DNA from: JAAZVM01 sp041642635
Lineage (GTDB): Bacteria > Patescibacteriota > Gracilibacteria > BD1-5 > UBA6164
Length of the DNA stretch: 24,530 nucleotides
NCBI GenBank assembly: GCA_041642635.1
Contig: JBEPWB010000013.1
Location: 1 to 24,530, forward strand
Reading direction: 5' to 3'
The notes under the pieces were generated by a model, which saw only the letters and a program-made list of their open reading frames with translations, searched no databases and was not told the DNA's origin. Below are positions 8,663-18,135 of the stretch, one piece after another. A program made the translations under genes and the position numbers. The stretch's first letter is position 1; the number at the start of each line of letters is the position of its first letter.

Positions 8663-9948
8663 ATGAAAAATTTTACTAAAAATACCATAATTAAATTATC
8701 AAAAATATAGGTTATCAAAAATCATAAAAATATATATTTTGCAAAATCAAAAGATTTTATAATTTTTATTTGGTAATTATTTGTATTATGATAATCGTTA
8801 ACGATTTTATAAATATTTATTAATTCATTTTTTGTGTTTTCATCTAGGGGATTATGAATTTTTAAAAAGTATTTTTTTGGATTTGGATATAATATTTTAT
8901 TTTTTAACTCTTCCTCATCTTCATCACTTTCTTTGTATCATAGTGCATACTGATGTCAAAATAAGTTTGCTAAAAATTGTTTATCTACAATATATCAACT
9001 TTTTAAATTTTTGATATCAATTACAATACTTTCTGCATAATGAAAAGTTATTTTGTATAAATATTTTAAAATAATAGTTAAAAAATATAAGAATAAATAG
9101 AGAGTAAATATTATTTTTAAGTTGTTAAATAACAAATTTTTATCTATATTATATTCTATTATTACAAAAATAATTATTAGAATACTAAGAAATATTAATA
9201 ATACTTTTTTTATTAAATCAGAATTTATATCAATTATTTTTTTTATTCTTTTTATAATCAATCAAAAGATAAATTTTATCAGTAAAATAAAAAAAATGCT
9301 AAAAATTATTAAAAATAATATTATATAATATATGTTATCAAAAAATATTTCTCTATATTCTAAAATATTATATTTTGTTATTATTCCATTCAAAAAATAT
9401 ATTCTTGTTAAACGTACACTAATAAATACTACAAAAAATCATATTAAATAATTTATTAAGTTATTTTTTAAGGATTTATTATTTTTTAGTTTTTGGAATT
9501 TTGATTTTTCTTTTATATCAATTATTATATTTTTGAAAATATCTTTTATATCTTTTTTATTTTTAAATATTTTTGATATATAAAACCAAAAAAAATATAA
9601 AAGTAAATAAAATAGTGTAACTAAAGCTATATTTCAAATAAAATTTATAATTCAAAATTGCGGAATAAATAATCATAATACTATTATATATTTTGCATCT
9701 CAAGCGCTCCATATGGAAAAATAATATAATAAAAATCAGATTAAAGTTGTTAAAAATAACTGTAGCAAGAAAAATATTATATTTATTTCAAAAAACCAAA
9801 ATATATAAATATAATAAAATGGAATTAAACCAATTAATTGTAATAAATTTTTATTTGGTATTTTTTTTTCTCTTAAATCTTTTTTTAAAATTTTAAAATT
9901 TATCCATAAAAAAGGAATAGAAAGCATTATTAGAAAATAATATTGCAT
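8638..9948 (-). CDS. A24-family prepilin-peptidase-like membrane protein with C-terminal extension
   Basis: This 436-aa hydrophobic minus-strand protein starts at the ATG at 9948. After a first membrane segment comes KKDLREKKIPN (D24), and later WSAGDAK (D84). These match the two catalytic aspartates of A24 aspartic peptidases (D-x-R..IPN and GD-x-K), which cleave prepilin leaders at the membrane. It lacks the N-terminal cysteine methylase domain of PilD. The protein is much longer than the catalytic core: further membrane segments (about 197-300) and a charged, acidic tail (SDEDEEELKNK near 341-351) follow. It is divergent from the HEXXH gene. It probably processes type IV pilin-like proteins; a role for leader removal in the neighbouring locus is speculative. 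Confidence 0.72.
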
Positions 9949-9957
9949 ATTTTTAGT

Positions 9958-9989
9958 TAAAGTTATAATTAATATTAATTATAACTTTA
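9958..9989. promoter_or_regulatory. 32-bp palindromic divergent promoter / operator
   Basis: A perfect 32-base palindrome fills most of the 52-base gap between the divergent genes starting at 9948 (minus) and 10001 (plus). Its 20-base core (9964-9983, TATAATTAATATTAATTATA) has one TATAAT on each strand, giving predicted leaders of about 25 bases both ways. The core matches the palindrome at 1273-1292 except for the two central bases. The arrangement suggests coordinated, symmetrical transcription of both genes and possibly binding of a dimeric regulator. Confidence 0.6.
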
Positions 9990-10000
9990 TTTTTATTTTT

Positions 10001-11131
10001 ATGAAATTAAATTATTATGTTTTGTGAACTGAAAATAATTTAATGTTAAAAAATTATTTGGAAAAATATTATGAAAAATTAAAAAACGATATTTTAAAAC
10101 TTTGTGATTATTGAATTTTAGAATCAGAATTTAGAAAATTATTAATTTCTGATAATTCTAAAGATTTTATTTTGAATACTGAACAATCTTCTATTATAAA
10201 TTTTTTAACAAAAGAAATAGTTTTATGAAAAAAACAACATTTATGAGATAAAAATTTATTTATTGAAAAATTAAAAAGTCAAATAGAATTTTTTTTGACA
10301 GAATGAATTGATAGCTCTAATTTAAACATGAATTTAGGGAGTCTTATAGATTGAACAAATATAAGATTAACTACAAATGATTCAAATCCTTATAATTTTT
10401 TAGAAGCCCATCCTGATCACAAAAATACAGGATGAATGCTTAGCTGGTGAGAAAGAAAACAAGAAGAATGGATTTCTGTTTATAATAAAACTTTTTTATT
10501 GTTAAAAAATATTGATTTTTGATTTTATAGAGAATTAAATTATATAATTAATAAAATAGTTCCTTTGTGAACATCTTATTGAGTTCATAATTCAGCTAGT
10601 TATAAAGAAGCAATATGACATCTTTATTTGTGATATACTCTTGATTCTCTTAATCCGGAAATAAATAATTTAGAAGCAATTATACATGAATCTAGTCATA
10701 ACAAACTGAATTTAATAATGCAATTTGATCCAGTTATCTTAAATACAACAGAGCAAAATTATTATTCTGCTATCAGGCCGGATGCTAGACCTATCCACTG
10801 AGTATTTATATGATATCACGCATTTGCTCCAACTATGTACATTATAATGAAGGCATACAAGCAATGACATTTTTGAGATAATAAGCAGTGGTTTGAAAAA
10901 ATAGTTTTGTATTATATAAAAACAAAATTTTTACAAAAAGTTATAAAAAAATATGCTATATTAACTGATTTGTGAAAAGAGATATCTAACGAAATAGATT
11001 ATGTAATAATGTTGATGGATAATTTAATAAAAGAATTAAATCCTTCTAAAGAGTTACTATCAGAAGCAAAGTTAATTCAATTAGAACATTTTAAAAGTGT
11101 AAATTTTTGATATCCTAATTTAAGATATTAG
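10001..11131 (+). CDS. HEXXH-motif putative peptide-modification protein
   Basis: This 376-aa soluble protein has no signal peptide. The central IHESSHNKLNLIMQ stretch (H229, E230, H233) is an HEXXH metal-binding motif. It is followed about 25 residues later by YYSAIRPDARPIHGVFIGYH, which resembles the downstream (Y/F)(Y/F)AP-x-R-x-D-x-RP...G signature of the HEXXH modification proteins found beside FxsB-type radical SAM maturases. An alternative is a generic zincin-like metalloprotein, but the KLN after the motif and the RPDARP block favour the modification family. A terminator follows at 11165. It shares its palindromic promoter with the prepilin peptidase and, by sequence similarity, with the radical SAM operon. 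Confidence 0.65.
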
Positions 11132-11164
11132 TATTATTTTTTTTGCATATTTATTAAAATTATG

Positions 11165-11202
11165 AGAGAATATATGTATTATAAAATATATTCTCTTTTT
11201 TT
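11165..11202 (+). terminator. Intrinsic terminator abutting the next start codon
   Basis: An 11-bp stem (11165-11175 with 11186-11196) with a 10-base loop is followed by a T tract that ends directly at the ATG at 11203. It should terminate the HEXXH gene's transcript 33 bases after its stop. The loop contains TATTATAAA, which could serve as a -10 element for the next gene, placing that start site inside the right arm. That second role is inferred. Confidence 0.65.
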
Positions 11203-13884
11203 ATGAAAAATAAAACTTTATTGTTTCTCAGTTTAATTATAAATATTTTCGTTTTTTCTATTGGCGTTGAAGCAAAGTGGTATTGAAATACTCCTGTTTC
11301 TTTTTGACCATGAGCTCCAATTTTAAAACATTGTCCATCTGATTGAGATAGTTATGGATGAAGTAATCCCACTTATTGAGAAGCTGCCGTAACAAATAAC
11401 TCTAGTAGCTTGACGCCTATTAGTTGAAAATTTAATAAAACACCTTCTTGAACAATGTATTGTTTAAAGTGGGATTCTTCTGATCCAACTTGATCAATTA
11501 CTTACTTTAATTGATGGACTAACACTAATAGTGTTACAATTTCGTTTTGATATAATGATAAAGGTTGATCTTGATTTAAAAACTATACTGTTCAAAGAAG
11601 AGTAAGTGCAAATAACCCATCTTTTACTTCTTGGTGATCTTGGTCAAACTTATCATGATGTGTAAATAAAACAGGTTGAAATTCATGTACTGACTCTAGT
11701 TTATCTAACCATACTGCATATCAATATAGAATAATTCTTAGAGATGTCGCATGAAATTTTTCTATTGAAACATCTTGAAATAGAACCGTAAAAATAGATA
11801 GAACTCCACCTTCAGCATCTGATGTTTCAACATCTATTGCAAATAATTGATATTTTAAAGCAACTAATAGTCAATCAGTTACAGTTTCTGTTGATAATTC
11901 ATGATGATCTCCAATAAATAGGATAGAAGGAAGATTTGAAAAACATGATTCTCCAGGTAATTATAATTGAATTAAATCTTCTAATAATTCTACACTTACA
12001 ACTACTGAAAATATCTCTATTATTGATAATAATAGGGATCCAAATAATTATAGAACTTATAAATATTTGATTACTGAAGTTTGTGATCAAGCTTGAAACT
12101 GTACTAATAATATTACTAATTTTTCATATAATGCTTATGCATGATATTATAACTCAACAAATTCATCATTAAATTCACCATTAAATTTTGTAAATGAAAT
12201 AGCTGATTGAACTAATAAAAATCTTACAATTTCATTAAGAGATGATTTTAATAATAGAATAGTTCCAGTTTATCGTTCTAATTGAAGTCTTTTGAGGTCA
12301 GTTAATATAAGTTTTGATTATAATAATTCTTTGTACTTAAATCAATACTCTAAAATTTGAGAATCTTGAGTATCTGTTACTTGAGTTGACAATACTAATT
12401 TTTCAAGTCTATCTATCTGACAAGAAAAGTTTTCAAATACAATCTCGAGTAAAACAAATAATAATTGAAATTATTTGTTAATATTTAGAGTTTATTCTCC
12501 AACTTATGATAGTTCAAAAACTAATTGACAACAATTTGTTGATTGAAATTTTTCAATAGATTCTATATCTTTAAAATTATCTGATAAAAATACTGTTGAC
12601 GATTTATATTGAAGTATAAAATTTGATTTTTCTCCTGTTTATACAACAAATATAACTTGAAGTATTTTAGAAAATTGAATAATTGTTTGAAGTACTCAAG
12701 AATCAAATATTTCGGTAAATAATTGATGAACAAAAAATATATTTTTAGAATATGGTTATTATGATTCTTTAGCTCATAAAGCACATTCAAAACTTAAATT
12801 AAGATACAAAAAAAATACAGTAAATTCTTGGACAGATGTAGTTAGTTGAAAACAGTCAAATTATAATTCTTTGACTAATTTTTGAACAAGTACAAGTGAT
12901 ATAATAACTCAAGTTACTCAGGATTGAACTCTTAATTTAGCAGAACAAAATACTTATTTTGCAACTCATATTAGAGCATTAATAAATTGAAAACAATCAG
13001 TTTATAGTTCAGATATTTACTGAATGGATAGATATGTATGATTTGCTGGTTGAGATAATACTTCTCAAAGATGAGTTAAAATTCACTGATTAACACATAG
13101 TCAAAAACAAGAGGATTTAGTTGTTTGACAATCAGATAATGATTATAGTGTAATATGAAATTTAGAGAAGTCACAATTACAGCAAGAAATAAGAAAAAAT
13201 TCTTATTGATTAATAAACGAGGTTACTCCTAATAATTGAACAAAAAAGATAAATAACTTAAATCAAAATTCTCCATGAAAAAGAATAGGAGATATTCTAT
13301 ATTTTGGTTGATTATGATGAGATTTGGTAGAATTAAATTTAAATAATCCAAATTATTCATGAGCTAAAACTATATTGATTGAATGATGAGACTTATATAT
13401 AAAATCTAACATATTAGCTAACAATTTAAATAGTGATATATTATGAATAGCTGTTTTAAAAGATATTCAATGAAGATGAGGTAATATATTTATTGATAAT
13501 AATGTTTTAGAGATTAATGCAGTATTATATGCTGATAAATCTTTGATAAGTACAGATAGTTCAAAAATTAATAGTTCAAATTATTTGGATAGAATATTGT
13601 CACCAGAAAATTGAGGTACTTATGATAATTTAGATAAACAATTATATTTATATTGATCATTATTTTCTAATAATACAATTTGATGATCTACAAAAAATCC
13701 TTATTTGTGTCCATATTTTGTAACAATAAATTGTAGTTTAGATATTTCTCAAAAATTTGATTTAAACTTTACAAGAAGGTGATATGAAATAAAAAGAAAT
13801 AATAATTATGAAAATTATCCTTTTATTATAAGGTATAATCCATTAATACAATCTTGACCACCTCCGTTGTTTAATATGAAATAA
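11203..13884 (+). CDS. Large secreted surface protein with Ig-like segments and a CPR-type C-terminal module
   Basis: This 893-aa protein begins MKNKTLLFLS with a hydrophobic segment and a likely signal-peptidase site after VEA (A24). The mature part is rich in Ser, Thr, Asn and Gly. VAGNFSIE and KIDRTPPSASD (D199), then VCDQAGNCTN, resemble bacterial Ig-like repeats. The last ~170 residues, starting near AKTILIEGGDLYIKSNI (about 722) and ending in YNPLIQSGPPPLF, match a conserved extracellular module I recognise from large CPR surface proteins. There is no C-terminal membrane anchor or sorting motif, so it is probably exported and held at the cell surface by partners. Dozens of glycines are TGA. 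Whether the upstream modification genes act on it is unknown. Confidence 0.75.
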
Positions 13885-13921
13885 AAAAATATAACTTTTT
13901 TTAAAAAAGTTATATTTTTTT
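13883..13921. terminator. Bidirectional terminator between convergent genes
   Basis: A 19-bp AT-rich stem (13883-13901 with 13903-13921) has T tracts in both directions. It sits between the secreted-protein gene, whose TAA at 13882-13884 runs into the left arm, and rpoD, whose stop is at 13926-13928. It can serve both. Confidence 0.75.
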
Positions 13922-13925
13922 TATT

Positions 13926-15398
13926 CTAAAAGAATTTTATTTTATCCGCATTTGGATGTTCTCTCAATTTTTCTAGAGTTTTTGCCTCAATTTGTCTAAT
14001 TCTTTCTCTTGTTACTCAGAATTCTTTACCAACTTCTTCAAGAGTATGAACATCTCAACCATCTAAACCAAATCTCATTATTATAATTTTTCTTTCTCTA
14101 GGAGTAAGAAAATCAAGCATTTGATATAAATTATCTTTTAATAAATTTATATTTGTTTGAGCATCTGGAGTAGGGTTTTTATCATCTTCTATAAAATCTC
14201 AAAGTGAAGTATCTTCTTCAGATCAAACAGGAGAATCTAGAGATAAAATATCTTGACTAATTCTCATTATTTGTCTTACTTTTCTTATATCCATGTCAAG
14301 TTCAGTTGCAAGTTCTTCCATTAATGGTTCTCTTGTTAATTCTTGAGTTAATCTTCTATAAGTGTGAGTAAATTTGTTAATTGTTTCTATCATATGAACA
14401 GGAACTCTAATTGTTCTTGCTTGGTCTGCAATTGATCTTGTAACTCATTGTCTTATCCACCAAGTAGCATATGTTGAAAACTTGAATCATTTATCAGGAT
14501 CAAATTTATCAACTGCTCTAAATAATCCCACATTTCATTCTTGAATCAAATCAAGTAAACCTAGTCATCTTCACATGTATTTTTTAGCAATACTAACAAC
14601 TAGTCTTAAGTTAGCAGCTGCAAGAGTTTTTCTTGCTTCCATGCTTCAAGCTCTAATTTGTTTACCTAGTTCTATTTCTTGTTCTCATGACAATAATTCA
14701 ACTCTTCAGATTTCGTTAAGATACATTCTTATAGAATCATCACTTATTTCTGACAAGGAGATATTTGTTTTTTCTTTTTTTCTTTTTTCATCAGTTTTAA
14801 ACAAGCTAGATTTATCCATATTGTCAACAATATCAACATCTAGTTGTAAAAATCTAGTATAAATTTCGTCTAATAAATCTAAATCTTCTTCTGCATTTGG
14901 TATAGCTGCCATTACTTCATCCTGAGTAACACTTCAATATTTTTTACCTTTTTTCATTAATTCCTGAATTTCTTCAGGCATTCACTCCATAATATTTTCT
15001 GGAACTTTTGTATCAATGAATTCATTAAGTCATTTTCAAACTCTTCTTTTATCTTCTGATCTATCTTTTGGCAATTTACTTAATCATTTTTCTTTTCTTA
15101 AAGCTAATGCTATTTCATCATCATCTTCAAGATTTTGTAATTCAGCTAATTCTTTTTCAATATTTAGTTTTCTAATTTCCTCTAGTTCTTCTTCTGTAGG
15201 TTCTTTTTCTCATAAGATTTCTTCTTCAAATTCTTCAAATTCATCGTCTAAAAATTCATCATCTTCAAAATCTTCTTTTATTTTACTTTTGTTAGCTTTT
15301 ACTGCTTTTTTTAGTACGTCTAAATCTAAATCATCCAAAGAAACTTCTTCTACTTGGCTATTATTTTTTGAATTATTGTTATCTTTTTTAGCTGTCAT
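13926..15398 (-). CDS. rpoD: RNA polymerase primary sigma factor RpoD
   Basis: This 490-aa primary sigma-70 factor directs core RNA polymerase to -10/-35 promoters. An acidic N-terminus (LDDLDLDVLKKAVKANK, then a run of Asp/Glu) precedes region 1.1 (VMAAIPNAEEDLDLLDEIY) and region 1.2 (DSIRMYLNEIGRVELLS). Region 2 has NLRLVVSIAKKYMGRGLG, LLDLIQEGNVG and FKFSTYATWWIRQ; region 3 has ADQARTIRVPVHMIE; and region 4.2 has VTRERIRQIEAKTLEKL near the C-terminus. The invariant glycines of GRGLG and QEGN are encoded by TGA, strong evidence for code 25. It lies downstream of dnaG on the same strand, as in the classical macromolecular-synthesis operon, but has its own strong promoter in the gap. Confidence 0.97.
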
Positions 15399-15445
15399 TT
15401 AGCTTATATGATTATCAAATATAAATAATTGAAAATTAATAACAC

Positions 15446-15481
15446 AAAAAATTCCTTCTTTGTTATTTTTGTTTAGAAGGA
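15446..15481 (-). terminator. Terminator-like hairpin in the rpoD leader (dnaG terminator or attenuator)
   Basis: Read on the minus strand, TCCTTCT (plus 15475-15481) pairs with AGAAGGA (plus 15453-15459) across a 15-base loop and is followed by TTTTTT (plus 15446-15451). It lies after dnaG and also downstream of the predicted rpoD promoter, about 50 bases before the rpoD ATG. It could end dnaG transcripts and attenuate rpoD. Confidence 0.5.
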
Positions 15482-15551
15482 GCAAAAAAGTATTATTTAT
15501 TAGTTTTTTTCATCTTTTTAAGAATAATTACATTCTTTACTTGTGTTTTTT

Positions 15552-15579
15552 ATTATATCAAAATTAGCTAAATAATCAA
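15552..15579 (-). promoter_or_regulatory. rpoD promoter
   Basis: On the minus strand, TTGATT (plus 15574-15579) and TATAAT (plus 15552-15557) are separated by 16 bases, with TGA directly before the -10, giving an extended -10 element. The predicted start is near 15545, leaving a leader of about 147 bases before the rpoD ATG, unusually long for this genome. It is the best sigma-70 promoter in the window. Confidence 0.65.
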
Positions 15580-15585
15580 GAAAAA

Positions 15586-17256
15586 TTATTTTATTCAGCT
15601 TTTTTTTCATATTTCTAGTAGTTTTGTATATTTTATTAAGGCTTCATTATCTCATTTATTCATCAAACTTTTTAATTTTTCTACTTCACTTTTATAAACT
15701 TCTCTGTTTAATCACATTATCATTTTGTCTATTTCTTCATGTAAATGTTCTTTGTTTGCATGTTCTTGATCCGTTTCAATTTTTAATGCCACTCATTTAT
15801 AGAATTCTTTTTTTGATAATTCTAATTTATCAATATATGAGGGTCAGTTTTCTAATATTCATTTTAAATCTTTGTCTATTGCTTCTGGAAAAAGTATTTT
15901 TTCTTTGAATATTTTTATATTTTTTTCTTCAAGTAAACAGTATCAAATAGATAATTGAGTTGGTGTAAGGTTTATTTTTTTGTTACCATCACTTTTTTTG
16001 TTAACTGATTTGAATTTTATTTTATTAAAAGTGTCATAAATAATATTTTGATTAATATTTAAGAGATTAGAAATTTCTTTTAGATAAAAATCTTTTTCAA
16101 CATCATCAGAATAACTTTTTACTATTTCTAGCAGTTCTATTAATAATTTTTTCTTTTCATCGATTGAGTTTGTATTGAACTCTGATTTTTCTATATAATA
16201 TCAAATTGGCGTTAGAGCATTTTTTATATATTCTCAAAAATCTCAATCATTTGTAATTATTTCATCTGGATCTTTTCAAATAGGTAAATTTATAATTTTT
16301 ACTTCAAATCATTCATTTTTCATTTTTTCTAAACTTGATTTTGTTGCTTTTTCTCAAGCTCAGTCTCAGTCAAAACAAAGATAAACTTTTTTTGTAAGTC
16401 TTTTTATAAGAGTTAAATGTTTTTCGGTAAGTGCAGTTCCAGAAACAGCAACAGAGTTATAAAAACCTCATTTATTTAAGGCAATTACGTCCATATATCA
16501 TTCTGTAATAATTATATAGTCTTGTTTTGTTATATGAGTTCTGGCATTAAATAAATTATACAAAATATTTGATTTGTCATAAAAATTTGAAGCAGGAGAA
16601 TTCAAGTATTTTGGTTCTCATTCTCAATAAATTCTTCAAGCAAAAGCTACATAATCTCATCTAGAATTTTGTATTGGAAAAATTATTCTGTTTATGAATT
16701 TGTCTTTTTTTGTTTTGATATCTAGAAAAATTTTTGAGTCAAAAATTTGTTCGTCTTCATATCATTTTTTCTTCAAATAATTATAAAGTTCAACTCAAGA
16801 ATCGCTGTATCAAAAATCAAATTTATCAATTATTTCTTCATTTAATCATCTATCAAATAAATATTTTTTTATTTCTGGATAATTTTTTAGTGCATTTTTA
16901 TAATAATTTGTAGCATCTCTGTAAAGAGAATACATATTTTTTTTCTCTTCAAATTTTTCTTGATTAAAATTTGTGTTTACTTTTATTCATGTGTAGTTTC
17001 AAAGAATCTCAATTGCTTCCTTGAATTCACAATTTTCAATATCCATCACAAATTTTATTGGTCAACCTCATTTATGACATCAAAAACAATATCACAATTG
17101 TTTTGCAGGACTTACAACAAAACTAGGTGTTTTTTCATTGTGACCAGGAAAAGGGCAGACGCTTTTGTAATTTGCACCTGCTTTTTTTAGGCTAGTATAT
17201 CTACTAACCAAATCGACAATATCTATGGCTGATTCTAGTTCTTCGCTGATGGACAT
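15586..17256 (-). CDS. dnaG: DNA primase DnaG
   Basis: This 556-aa primase makes RNA primers at the replication fork. The N-terminal zinc-binding domain shows CPFPGHNEKTPSF (C34, H39) and YCFGCHKGG (C57, C60), although the first pair is spaced C-x4-H rather than the usual C-x2-H. The Toprim catalytic core includes LCFDGDGAGEKAT, preceded by a VAVSGTALTEKH segment and an EGYMDVIAL motif. The C-terminal part is charged and matches the helicase-interaction region only in position. Upstream is an A/T-rich start region without Shine-Dalgarno; rpoD follows 187 bases downstream on the same strand, as in the conserved dnaG-rpoD arrangement. Confidence 0.95.
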
Positions 17257-17294
17257 ATTTTTTTAAAATTATTATTTTAATTAATTTAATTTTA

Positions 17295-17300
17295 AGTATA
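17295..17300 (-). promoter_or_regulatory. Possible dnaG -10 element
   Basis: TATACT on the minus strand sits about 40 bases before the dnaG ATG at 17256, giving a leader near 30 bases. No convincing -35 is seen at the right distance, so this is a weak call. Confidence 0.3.
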
Positions 17301-17317
17301 TTTATTTATTTGTAAAT

Positions 17318-17346
17318 AAAAAGAGAAAGATTATCTTTCTCTTTTT
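17318..17346 (-). terminator. Terminator overlapping the end of the 233-aa gene
   Basis: A perfect 13-bp stem (17318-17330 with 17334-17346, loop TTA) lies at the end of the minus-strand gene. On that strand the second arm ends in a T run. The right arm encodes the last residues (KRER) and the stop TAA forms the loop, so translation runs into the hairpin. Confidence 0.65.
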
Positions 17347-18032
17347 TCAAAAAATTTTATTTCCAAATTCATTCCCAAATCTCTCAAATAAACATCTTGT
17401 TCTGCACCTCTTTCATAAATAGTATTTCAGCTAACTACAGTTTCTTCTTTGTGACTAATTACTTCTTGTCATAATAATCTTCTGTTGTTAAAATCTCTAC
17501 CAGAATAATATTTTATAACATTATTTCAATCATAATGAATATAAAATTTGTCTCATCTATCAAACTGTGTTCTAATATTTAGCCAAGAAGCAACTTCGTG
17601 GCGACTAACTTTTGAAAAATCAATATTTACTTCGTAAAAATTTCTTCCTAAATAATTAAAACTATCACTTCATATAAATTCATAACTTCACATACTTCAT
17701 CAAACTATTTGAAAATCTCTAGGCCCTAAATCTTCTAATTCTTCTCTAAGATTAATTACTTCGTTTCTCAGCTCTGCTAGCTGATAAACATCATCTGTAC
17801 TAAAATTTTCTTGCTCGTTTTGTAATAAATAATCCAAAAAATTTTTAAAATTTATTTGGTCTCAATTTGCTTGAACTAGTGATAATAATCATTTATCAAT
17901 TCATTCATCAAAAGATTTTTCCAAATACGCATCCAAAAATCTTGAATATGTACTTTGCATTTCTCTGATTGCAGGAGCATTTTCTATTGCACTAGCTTGA
18001 TCTCTATAAAAATCTGGTACTTCATTAGACAT
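17331..18032 (-). CDS. Conserved-looking hypothetical protein, 233 aa
   Basis: I do not recognise the family. The protein starts MSNEVPDFYRDQ, with no signal peptide or membrane segment, so it is probably cytosolic. Residues about 85-110 (QLAELRNEVINLREELED) look like a short coiled coil. The C-terminal half alternates aromatic and charged residues (GSYEFIGSDSFNYLG, then RTQFDRGDKFYIHYDG) and is probably a beta-rich domain, ending KFFEKRER. It has a good promoter of its own and a terminator that overlaps its stop, so it forms a single-gene unit divergent from tmk. A well-placed promoter, code-25 glycines and a terminator at the stop support a real gene. Confidence 0.7.
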
Positions 18033-18062
18033 ATTTTTATAATTATTTTTAAATATATAAAT

Positions 18063-18091
18063 ATTTTATCACAAAAACTTTATATTTTCAA
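18063..18091 (-). promoter_or_regulatory. Promoter of the 233-aa hypothetical gene
   Basis: On the minus strand TTGAAA (plus 18086-18091) is followed after exactly 17 bases by TAAAAT (plus 18063-18068). The predicted leader is about 24 bases to the ATG at 18032. Confidence 0.55.
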
Positions 18092-18099
18092 AAATAATG

Positions 18100-18105
18100 T
18101 ATAAT
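18100..18105 (+). promoter_or_regulatory. -10 element of the tmk operon
   Basis: A consensus TATAAT, preceded by TG, lies 30 bases before the tmk ATG. The -35 region overlaps the divergent promoter at 18063-18091 and no good hexamer stands out, so it may work as an extended -10 type promoter. Confidence 0.45.
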
Positions 18106-18135
18106 GAGCTTAATTAAATAAATAAAAATATAAAA

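Larger units (their letters stand above)
1..11131. other. Putative radical SAM / HEXXH peptide-modification locus
   Basis: This composite region holds nine radical SAM genes (eight plus-strand, counting the left-edge fragment, and one minus-strand), an A24-type prepilin peptidase and a protein with an HESSH motif. Seven consecutive radical SAM genes form a tight operon. Two divergent promoter regions inside it share nearly the same 20-base palindrome at 1273-1292 and 9964-9983. Radical SAM enzymes with C-terminal CX2CX5C motifs are typical peptide maturases, and HEXXH proteins of this kind accompany them elsewhere. That they share one substrate is an inference; no precursor peptide is visible, and the left boundary lies outside the window. 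Confidence 0.6.

Noticed and set aside
9122..9328. Plus-strand frame inside the prepilin-peptidase region
   Set aside because: Overlaps the continuous minus-strand code-25 frame with catalytic motifs; composition is just AT-rich shadow.
14575..14862. Plus-strand open frame of about 95 codons
   Set aside because: Antisense of the conserved core of rpoD; no promoter or family signal.
15016..15402. Serine-rich open frame on the plus strand
   Set aside because: It is the antisense of the acidic N-terminus of rpoD, where Asp/Glu codons read as Ser/Phe on the other strand.
15624..15908. Hydrophobic plus-strand frame suggesting a small membrane protein
   Set aside because: Antisense of the 3' part of dnaG; hydrophobicity arises from the complement of Lys/Glu codons.
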